Source of the DNA: Burkholderia pyrrocinia | Lineage (GTDB): Bacteria; Pseudomonadota; Gammaproteobacteria; Burkholderiales; Burkholderiaceae | Assembly (NCBI RefSeq): GCF_001028665.1 | Contig: NZ_CP011503.1 | Location: 2,976,001 to 3,040,000, forward strand | Direction of reading: 5' to 3' | Length of the DNA stretch: 64,000 bases | Part shown: positions 57,404 to 64,000 of the stretch, in pieces | Numbering within the stretch: the stretch's first letter is position 1 | How the letters are laid out: the number at the start of each line of letters is the position of its first letter | The notes under the pieces: model-generated | What the model was told of the DNA's origin: nothing | Databases searched by the model: none | What the model saw: the letters and a program-made list of their open reading frames with translations, nothing else | Program-made: the position numbers and the translations under genes

Positions 57404-58054
57404 CGGAATGAGACGCGTCCGTGATGGAGCATTCGTCGATGTGATTTCGGGAAAAATTCTGGATCGCTATGGCGAATCGCGATCGAAAGTCGAAGTCGGG
57501 GCGATGGGGATTGCGCACGACCAATCTCTTGGCGAAAGGGAAATCCATGATGAATTGGGTCATTTGATTTGTCCTATGTCGGATTGGCTCTGAAAATAAA
57601 TTCCAAATTACTTCGCGTGCAAGGTGAAAAATTATCGGTTTTCAATAATTTTGACGATTGGTGAAGGTTTCTTTGGCTGCCCTTGGCGCATCGTGCCGAA
57701 TCGACCGGATGTCATGTCGCATCGTTGCCAATCGTTTCTGGCGAGGCGGTTGATCGTCCTTGGGGAATCGGCGAGGTGATCCGCGACAACCGCTTCACGC
57801 AGACTGGAACGATGGGCGTCGGCATATGCCTTCATTTGAACTTCGCCTGAGTGGACAAATTAATCAAATAATTCTTACTTGTACGATATCGGGAATCCGT
57901 ATTGGAAAATAGAATGGCTCGGTCGTCATTTTTCTGGATGGAATCATTCGGTTATTCGGAATAAGGCGATTCGATCCGTGTTGCAGGCAGTGAGGTGCCT
58001 GCATGTCGATCGAGTTGTTTCGAGAAAAACGTCTGCTTTTAGAGGAATTCAACG
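57404..58054. promoter_or_regulatory. AT-rich upstream region of the fimbrial operon
   Basis: 651 bp, clearly lower in GC than the rest (57590-57660 and 57850-57960 are strongly AT-rich). No gene with family motifs was found. The region must carry the fimbrial promoter and possibly silencer (H-NS-type) or phase-control sites. AGAGGAATTCAACG at 58041-58054 is the pilin ribosome site. Confidence 0.55.
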
Positions 58055-58639
58055 ATGAAAATGAATCTGCTTCGGGGTTGCGTTGCCGCCGGCATCGCGA
58101 GCGTCGCGCTGGTACCGTCGGTTTCCCACGCATTTGACGGCGAACTCGCCTTCTACGGCAGCATCTCCGACGTCACCTGCAACATCAACGGCGCAGCGCC
58201 CGGTCCCGGCAACCGGAAGGAAGTGCAGCTCGGCGACCGCATCAGCCCGAGCACGTTCGACAAGATCGGTGCGACGTCGACGCCCGTCCCGTTCAACCTG
58301 GTGCTTGGCGGCAACGCGGGTTGTGCGGACGGTACCAAGGTCGTGATCGAATTCGATCCGGTTTCGGTCAACGTCAACCCGGAAACCGGCAACCTGAAGC
58401 TCATCGGGACCAAGCCGGCGGAGGGCGTCGAGATCCAGATCAGCGATGCGGGCAACGGCAAGACCGGCAAGATTCCGCTTGGCAAGCCGCAGAATCTGGC
58501 GGACGCGCAGGTCGCGACCATCGACAAAAACACGGCGACCCTGACCTACTCGGCGGCTTACGTATCGACCGCCGAACCGGCCGCGATCAAGACCGGTTCG
58601 GGCAACTCGTTCATTCGGTACACGCTCGCTTACCACTGA
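58055..58639 (+). CDS. Type 1-family fimbrial major subunit (pilin)
   Basis: 194 aa. A signal peptide ends after SVSHA (near residue 27). The pilin fold is marked by the cysteine pair in DVTCNING and GNAGCADG and by the C-terminal strand FIRYTLAYH with penultimate aromatic residue, which donor-strand exchange needs. It corresponds by position to CupB1. First gene of the five-gene operon; 24 bp before the chaperone gene. Strong ribosome site. Confidence 0.92.
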   Translation: MKMNLLRGCVAAGIASVALVPSVSHAFDGELAFYGSISDVTCNINGAAPGPGNRKEVQLGDRISPSTFDKIGATSTPVPFNLVLGGNAGCADGTKVVIEFDPVSVNVNPETGNLKLIGTKPAEGVEIQISDAGNGKTGKIPLGKPQNLADAQVATIDKNTATLTYSAAYVSTAEPAAIKTGSGNSFIRYTLAYH

Positions 58640-58663
58640 TCGGTGCATTTCCCGTTCCACGTC

Positions 58664-59422
58664 ATGGCCTTGTCAATTCGTAATCCTTATTTAGCATCCG
58701 TGGCCGGCTTCGTGGCGTGGGCTGCCTGCGCCGCGCTGGCGCAGGCAGCGCTTCTGCTGGACGGTACCCGGGTGATTTTCCCTGAGCATGCCCGCGACGT
58801 GACCGTCCGGATGGAAAATTCCGGCGCCGCGCCGGTACTCGCACAGAGCTGGATCGACGACGGTCGCGCCAACGTTCCTCCCGAGCAGATGCGCACGCCG
58901 TTTATCGTCACGCCGACGCTGGTGCGCGTCGAAGCGGGGCGGGGCGCGGTGCTGCGCATCACGAACATGCAGGAGCCGCTGCCCGCCGACCGTGAGTCGG
59001 TGTTCTGGCTCAATGTGCTCGAGGTGCCGGCAGCGGAGCAGGACACGGACAACCTGCTGCGCTTCGCCTTCCGGACGCGCGTCAAATTGTTCTACCGGCC
59101 CGCGGCGCTTGCGAACGACGTCGAGACTGCGCCGGACAAACTGGTCTGGAAGGTATCTGCCGGTACGTCGCATACGAGCGAGCGACAGGTGTCGCTCGAG
59201 GTTTCCAATCCGACACCCTATTACGTCTCGTTCGGGATGGTTGAAGGCGATGTCGGTGGAACCTTCATCTCGTCCGGCGGCGGGATGGTCGCGCCATTCG
59301 GCACCCAGCGTTTCCCGTTGCCGGGTGTCGCTACACGATCGCATCGCCCGGCAGCCGTGCGATACATGATCATCGACGACTACGGCGGGCGCAGCACGAT
59401 AACCAAAAAACTGACCGACTGA
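58664..59422 (+). CDS. Periplasmic fimbrial chaperone 1
   Basis: 252 aa (GTG 58643 would add 7 aa). Signal peptide to about residue 25 (ALAQAALLLDGTRVIF). PapD-family marks: DGTRVIFPEHARDVTVRMEN, WLNVLEVPAAEQDTDNLLRFAFRTRVKLFYRP with the conserved Lys/Arg of the subunit cleft, and SNPTPYYVSFGMVEGD. It caps pilins until the usher takes them. Position matches CupB2. Confidence 0.94.
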   Translation: MALSIRNPYLASVAGFVAWAACAALAQAALLLDGTRVIFPEHARDVTVRMENSGAAPVLAQSWIDDGRANVPPEQMRTPFIVTPTLVRVEAGRGAVLRITNMQEPLPADRESVFWLNVLEVPAAEQDTDNLLRFAFRTRVKLFYRPAALANDVETAPDKLVWKVSAGTSHTSERQVSLEVSNPTPYYVSFGMVEGDVGGTFISSGGGMVAPFGTQRFPLPGVATRSHRPAAVRYMIIDDYGGRSTITKKLTD

Positions 59423-59452
59423 GCAGTCGGTCCACGCAACGCGTCCAGGGGC

Positions 59453-62248
59453 ATGATCCTGCATGTCGAATCCAAGGCGGCAATGAGATGCAAGCGGTTC
59501 GGCATGCAAAATAACTGTATCGACATGCGGAGTTCAGAAGGTTCACGTTCTTCATTCACATCTGGACTAGTCCCGCGGCCCTCGCGGCGGCCCTGTCTGC
59601 TGGCAGTCGCTTCGGTATTTGCTTCGGTAGCGATGTCGGCGAGTGCAAACGCTGTCGCGGACGCGATCGAGCCAGACAACGCACGCGGTGCAGGCGCGGG
59701 CGCATCGCCGATTCCCCCGCCCGCAGGCGCGACGCATTTCGACGATTCGATGCTGATGCGCGACGCGGGCAGCGAGCCGATCGATACGACGCCGTTCGAG
59801 CGTCCGAACGGTGTCGTACCGGGGCAGCATCGTGCGGATCTGATCGTCAACGGGCAGTGGCGCGGGGTCGAAGACATCACATTCCGTCGCGACGAGCGGG
59901 GCGACGTGCGGCCGTGCTACGACCGGCTGCTGCTGCAGCGGGCCGGCGTCGACCTCGACCGGAGCGAGCGAGGCCAGGACGGCAGCCAGCCGCCGAATCC
60001 GATGCCCGACGGGCTGTTCTGCGACGCGCCTTCCCGGTACGTGCCCGGTGCGGTGCTGTCGTTCGATCCGGCCGAGCAGAAACTGTATCTGACGGTACCG
60101 CAGTTCTACATGCGGCTGGCCAGCCACAGCACCTACGTCGATCCGGCAAACTGGACGAACGGCGTGCCGGCTGCCTTGCTGAACTACAACGTCAGCGCGT
60201 TCACGACGCGCTCCGGCGGCTACGAGTTCTCGCAGCTCTACACCGGCCTTTCGATGGCGGCGAGCGCAGGGCGCTTCCGGATTCGTCACAACGGCAACCT
60301 GACCTGGTCGCAGCGCGGTGGCGCGCGCTATCAGCGCGGCTTCGTCTATGCGCAAACCGATCTGCCCGACTGGCACGCGCAGTTGCTGGCGGGCGAGAGT
60401 TCGACCAGCGGCGCGCTGTTCGACGCCGTGTCGTTTCGCGGCGTGCAACTCGCCAGCGATGACCGGATGCTGCCCGACGAGCAGCGCTACTACGCACCGA
60501 CCGTGCGAGGCGTTGCACAGTCGAACGCGAAGGTGTCGATCTATCAGCGCGGCTATCTCGTTCACGAGACGACCGTCGCTCCCGGGCCGTTCGCGATCGA
60601 CAACCTCCAGGCGATGAGCTACGGCGGCGACCTGAACGTGACGGTGACCGAGGCGAACGGCGAAACGCGCAGTTTCGTGGTGCCGTTTGCAACGACGGTC
60701 CAGTTGTTGCGTCCCGGCAGCACGCGGTTCAGCGCAATGGCCGGGCGGGCAATCGACCTCGGCGGCGATATCGGCACGCAATACGTCGGCCAGTTCACGG
60801 TGCAGCGAGGCGTCAGCAATACGGTGACGGCCTACGGAGGCGCCGCGTTTGCAAATCGCTACCAGTCGGTGCTGATGGGTGTCGCGCTCAACACGTCGAT
60901 CGGCGGCTTCGCGGCGGACGTCACGATCGCGCGGACCCAGCCGCCAGGCAGCGACCGTCTGACCGGGTCGAGTATCCGCGTGTCGTACAGCAAGAACCTG
61001 CCGAACAGCGGCACGAACTTTTCGCTGCTCGCCTATCGCTACTCGACGAAAGGCTATCTCGGCCTGCGCGATGCGTTGCTGCTGAATGGCCGGAGCGACC
61101 AGGGAGCCGGTGCCGAAGTGTTTCCGCGGCTGCGCAATCGGGTCGACCTCAACGTGAGTCAGCAGATCGGGCGATCGGGCAACGTTTACGCGAACGGATC
61201 GGCGCTCAGCTACTGGGCGGGGGGCGGGCAGTCGCTCAGTTTCACGCTCGGCTACAGCACGCAATGGCGCGACGCCACGCTGACCGCGTCGGTGCAGCGC
61301 GTGCGCAACCTGTCCGCGCGAGGCCCTTCTTCTGGCGGCGGGTCGGGCAGCACGCTCGTGAGCGTGAACGTATCGATCCCGCTGGGGCACAACGCGCGGC
61401 GCGCGCCGATCTTCAGCACGCTCGTCACGCACGACAGCAGTGCCGGCACGAGCGCCACGGCGAGCGTGGCCGGCCGATTCGGCGAGCGGAGCGACGGGTC
61501 GTATTCGTTGTCGTCGAGCTACGACGGCAACAACCGCGCGGCGTCGGGCGGCGTCGGCGTCGGTTATCAGTTGCCGTCGGTGTCGCTGTCGGCGAATTTC
61601 GGCCTCGGGCGCGAATACCAGCAGGCATCGGCGAACGCGACGGGCGGCCTGGTGCTGCACCCGGGCGGTCTGACGCCGGCACCCACGCTGAGCGAGACGA
61701 TCGGCGTCGTGCACGCGCCGCACGCGCGCGGCGCGCTGGTTGCCAACACGAGCGCACGCGTCGACCGGTTCGGCTACGCGATCGTACCGAGCCTCATTCC
61801 GTATCAGCTCAACAAGGTCGACATCGATCCGAAGGACGTCCCGGACGATGTCGAACTGAAGACCGTCTCGCGCAGCGTTGCCCCGCGCGCGGGCTCGGTC
61901 GTCATGCTGCCTTACGACACGCTGAAGGCGCGTGCGTTGCTGATCGACGCGCAGACCGACGACGGTCGGCCGCTGCCGTTTGCGGCGCGCGCACTCGACG
62001 CGCGCACCGGTGCCGCGCTCGGCGTGGTCGGCCAGGGCAGTCGCCTGTTCGTGCGCAGCGCTGCGAACGATGGTCGGATCCGCGTCGAATGGGGGGCGCG
62101 TGCCGATCAGCAGTGCGTGATCGATTATTCGGTGCCGGCCGCACAGCACACGGGCAGTGGCTACGTGACGATGACCGGCACCTGCCGTGTGTCGACGGCG
62201 CCTCCACTGGCCGCCGCACCGTCCGCTGACCGTGTCGGGGAGCGTTAG
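59453..62248 (+). CDS. Outer-membrane fimbrial usher
   Basis: 931 aa from ATG 59453; ATG 59483 (AAGGCGGCA upstream) or 59525 are alternatives, the last starting a clean signal peptide (RRPCLLAVASVFASVAMSAS). The N-terminal chaperone-binding domain appears at FERPNGVVPGQHRADLIVNG, followed by the 24-strand barrel and plug (SYGGDLNVTVTEANGETRSF), and C-terminal domains with paired cysteines (QQCVIDYS, TGTCRV). The start-to-NTD span is too short for an added POTRA domain as reported in CupB3. Position matches CupB3. Confidence 0.94.
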   Translation: MILHVESKAAMRCKRFGMQNNCIDMRSSEGSRSSFTSGLVPRPSRRPCLLAVASVFASVAMSASANAVADAIEPDNARGAGAGASPIPPPAGATHFDDSMLMRDAGSEPIDTTPFERPNGVVPGQHRADLIVNGQWRGVEDITFRRDERGDVRPCYDRLLLQRAGVDLDRSERGQDGSQPPNPMPDGLFCDAPSRYVPGAVLSFDPAEQKLYLTVPQFYMRLASHSTYVDPANWTNGVPAALLNYNVSAFTTRSGGYEFSQLYTGLSMAASAGRFRIRHNGNLTWSQRGGARYQRGFVYAQTDLPDWHAQLLAGESSTSGALFDAVSFRGVQLASDDRMLPDEQRYYAPTVRGVAQSNAKVSIYQRGYLVHETTVAPGPFAIDNLQAMSYGGDLNVTVTEANGETRSFVVPFATTVQLLRPGSTRFSAMAGRAIDLGGDIGTQYVGQFTVQRGVSNTVTAYGGAAFANRYQSVLMGVALNTSIGGFAADVTIARTQPPGSDRLTGSSIRVSYSKNLPNSGTNFSLLAYRYSTKGYLGLRDALLLNGRSDQGAGAEVFPRLRNRVDLNVSQQIGRSGNVYANGSALSYWAGGGQSLSFTLGYSTQWRDATLTASVQRVRNLSARGPSSGGGSGSTLVSVNVSIPLGHNARRAPIFSTLVTHDSSAGTSATASVAGRFGERSDGSYSLSSSYDGNNRAASGGVGVGYQLPSVSLSANFGLGREYQQASANATGGLVLHPGGLTPAPTLSETIGVVHAPHARGALVANTSARVDRFGYAIVPSLIPYQLNKVDIDPKDVPDDVELKTVSRSVAPRAGSVVMLPYDTLKARALLIDAQTDDGRPLPFAARALDARTGAALGVVGQGSRLFVRSAANDGRIRVEWGARADQQCVIDYSVPAAQHTGSGYVTMTGTCRVSTAPPLAAAPSADRVGER

Positions 62249-62252
62249 TCCG

Positions 62253-63134
62253 ATGCACCGCTCCGCCTTTCCTGTCGACGCTGTCATCCGCATTGCGCGA
62301 TACCGTTCACGCGGGCGGGCCGGCACCGTTCGCATCGTGCGTGCGGCGGTGCTGGCATGCGTGGCGAGCATCGCCACGGTTCGGTGCGAGGCGGCGCTGT
62401 CCGTGATCGGAACCCGCTTCGTTTATCCGGGCGACGCGCGTTCGCTGGCGATACTCGCGCGCAACGGCGGGCCGGCACCCATCCTCGTGCAGGCCTGGCT
62501 GGACGATGGCGACGCGAACGTCGACCCGAGCCGCCTGCGTGTGCCGTTTATCGTCGCGCCGCCGCTCGCAAGACTCGATCCGGCGCAGCCGCTGTCGATC
62601 CGCGTGCAGTCCGTCGGCGGCGATCTCGCACCGGATCGGGAATCCTGCTTCTGGATCAACCTGCTCGAAGTGCCGCCGGCCGCGTCGGCGGGCGATCACA
62701 CGCTGCGCATCGCGTACCGGCTCAGGATGAAGCTGCTGTATCGGCCGCCGGGTCTCGACGGTGATCCCGAACACGCACCGAACCGGCTCGCCTGGACGCA
62801 GGGCGGGACGAAGGCGGCCTCGTCGATCGTCGCGATCAACCCCACCCCGTACTACGTGACGCTCACGCGCGTGACGCTGCACGGCGTACCCGTCGAGCTT
62901 GCGAACGGCGCGGTGGATGTCGCGCCGTTCGGTCGCGCCGAGATCCCGACCGGTGCGCATGCCGCCGCGCATCCGGGCGAGCTCGTGTTCGACGCCGTCG
63001 ACGACAGCGGCGCATCGCACGAGTACCGGGCGCGGCTCGCCGCCGCAGCGAGCACCGGTACGTCAACGCTTGCGGTACCCGTCCTGCCGGGGGCATCGGC
63101 AGGGATTCAACCATTACAAGGAAAACAGAAGTGA
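62253..63134 (+). CDS. Periplasmic fimbrial chaperone 2
   Basis: 293 aa, 4 bp after the usher. N-terminal extension with a hydrophobic segment (VRAAVLACVASIATVRCEA) as signal peptide. PapD-like core: GTRFVYPGDARSLAILARNG, FWINLLEVPPAASAGDHTL, LRMKLLYRPPGLDG, AINPTPYYVTLTRV. It differs from chaperone 1 and is probably specific for the adhesin that follows, as CupB4 is proposed to be for CupB5. Its stop overlaps the next start. Confidence 0.93.
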   Translation: MHRSAFPVDAVIRIARYRSRGRAGTVRIVRAAVLACVASIATVRCEAALSVIGTRFVYPGDARSLAILARNGGPAPILVQAWLDDGDANVDPSRLRVPFIVAPPLARLDPAQPLSIRVQSVGGDLAPDRESCFWINLLEVPPAASAGDHTLRIAYRLRMKLLYRPPGLDGDPEHAPNRLAWTQGGTKAASSIVAINPTPYYVTLTRVTLHGVPVELANGAVDVAPFGRAEIPTGAHAAAHPGELVFDAVDDSGASHEYRARLAAAASTGTSTLAVPVLPGASAGIQPLQGKQK

Positions 63135-64000
63135 ACAAGACATACGCTTTGGTATGGAACGCCGGGCAGGGCGCTTGGCAGGTGGCCGGCGAACGGGTAC
63201 GCCGGCGCGGCAAGTCCGCGGTGCGCGAGCGCGTCGTCGCGGTGCTGGCACTGCTCGCGGGCGGCACGCTGACGTTGACGCCCGCATACGCGCTGCCGGT
63301 AGGCGAGACGATCGTGTCCGGGAAGGCGGACATTCTTCGCTACGACAACGGGCAGCAGATGTCGATCAACCAGCACAGCGACAAACTGGTGACGAACTGG
63401 CAGTCGTTCAACATCGACAAAGGACAGCGCGTCACGCTCAACCAGCCGTCCGCGACGTCGGTCGCGCTGAACCGGGTCGTCGGGCAGGACGCCAGCGCAA
63501 TTCACGGCAACATCGACGCGAACGGCCGCGTGTTCCTCGTCAATCCGAACGGCATCCTGTTCGGCAAGGGGGCGCAGGTCAACGTGGGCGGGCTGGTCGC
63601 GACGACGCTGGACATCAAGAATGACGACTTCGAGGCCGGCCGCTACCGGTTCGCCGGCTCGTCGCCGAGCGAGGTGCTGAACGTCGGCAATCTCGTCGCG
63701 AGCGAAGGTGGCGCGATCGCGTTGCTCGGCGCGAAAGTCACGAACCGCGGTATCGTCCAGGCGCAGATGGGCACCGTCGCGCTGGGTGCAGGCAGCGACG
63801 TCACGTTGAATTTCGACGGCGGCAAGCTGCTCGGCGTGCAGATCGACAAGGGTATCGTCGACGCGCTGGCGAGCAACGAACAGCTGCTGAAGGCCGATGG
63901 CGGGCAGGTGCTGATGAGCGCAAAGGCGGCCGATGCGCTGCTGCGCACGGTGGTCAACAACCAGGGCAGCATCGAGGCGAAGACGCTCAGGAATACGGCT
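63131..64000 (+). CDS. Filamentous haemagglutinin/TpsA-type adhesin, N-terminal part
   Basis: 290 codons visible, running off the window. GTG 63131 overlaps the previous stop. Residues 1-55 form an extended signal peptide of the ESPR type (MNKTYALVWNAGQGAWQVAG). The TPS secretion domain follows, with NQPS at 104-107 and NPNGILFGKG at 138-147, the hallmarks of two-partner-secretion proteins. TPS proteins usually need a TpsB outer-membrane partner; none is encoded here before the window end. Position matches CupB5. Confidence 0.93.
   Translation, partial: MNKTYALVWNAGQGAWQVAGERVRRRGKSAVRERVVAVLALLAGGTLTLTPAYALPVGETIVSGKADILRYDNGQQMSINQHSDKLVTNWQSFNIDKGQRVTLNQPSATSVALNRVVGQDASAIHGNIDANGRVFLVNPNGILFGKGAQVNVGGLVATTLDIKNDDFEAGRYRFAGSSPSEVLNVGNLVASEGGAIALLGAKVTNRGIVQAQMGTVALGAGSDVTLNFDGGKLLGVQIDKGIVDALASNEQLLKADGGQVLMSAKAADALLRTVVNNQGSIEAKTLRNTA

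Noticed and set aside
57408..57593. 61-codon frame just right of the IS element
   Set aside because: No ribosome site or recognisable family; it begins at the IS edge and ends in AT-rich leader DNA.

Overview
The window is high-GC DNA with dense, mostly operonic genes, and reads as a chromosome segment of a Burkholderia species, most likely of the Burkholderia cepacia complex. That assignment is inferred from GC-rich codon use, IS407-type and IS21-type insertion sequences, and gene sets familiar from that genus (ssuDCB with an ssuF-like gene, sbp-cysTWA-cysB, rbsBACRK, prkA-yeaH-spoVR). No rRNA, CRISPR array, prophage or replication origin was seen.

Layout. 1-2.3 kb: minus-strand block of a Nudix hydrolase and the two N-degron aminoacyl transferases (aat, bpt), then an initiator tRNA. 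2.4-5 kb: UPF0303 protein, SMR efflux protein, enoyl-CoA hydratase/HIBCH-type enzyme, small membrane protein. 5.3-8.6 kb: sulfonate use (ssuD-ssuC-ssuB and a Mop-type protein). 8.7-10.5 kb: two small unknown genes, dusA, tRNA-His. 10.5-13.8 kb: a looser region with several terminator-like hairpins that have no gene upstream, a GNAT acetyltransferase and unknown small proteins, one with a ParB/sulfiredoxin-like motif. 13.8-24.8 kb: ordinary accessory metabolism (DUF695-RraB protein, VOC protein, GAF-GGDEF cyclase, exported phospholipase D-type nuclease, HxlR regulator, thioesterase, aldo/keto reductase, MFS carrier, M20 peptidase, LysR regulator). 24.8-31.3 kb: selU with an overlapping COG0701 permease, a NodIJ-type ABC exporter, universal stress protein, a DUF2939-like protein and a small gene cotranscribed with lexA. 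lexA has two perfect SOS boxes. 32.2-37.3 kb: sulfate import operon sbp-cysT-cysW-cysA-cysB. 38.5-44.2 kb: ribose operon rbsB-A-C-R-K behind a perfect LacI-family operator palindrome. 44.5-53.4 kb: chemoreceptor, the prkA-yeaH-spoVR stress module and a KgtP-like carrier.

54.2-57.4 kb holds a clean nested transposon: an intact IS21-family element (istA, istB) sits inside orfB of an IS3-family (IS407-group) element. Both insertions keep exact target duplications (ATGAA and GTCG). The IS3 orfA also carries a stop at codon 7.

58.0-64.0 kb (cut by the window edge) is a chaperone-usher operon in the order pilin, chaperone, usher, second chaperone, then a large TpsA/filamentous-haemagglutinin-type adhesin. 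The last gene overlaps the preceding one by 4 bp. This order matches the CupB locus of Pseudomonas aeruginosa (cupB1-B5) and is the most interesting system in the window.

The sulfur theme (ssu, sbp-cysTWA and a CysB-type regulator) recurs within 37 kb and suggests shared control by CysB-family regulators, though no such site could be proven by eye.
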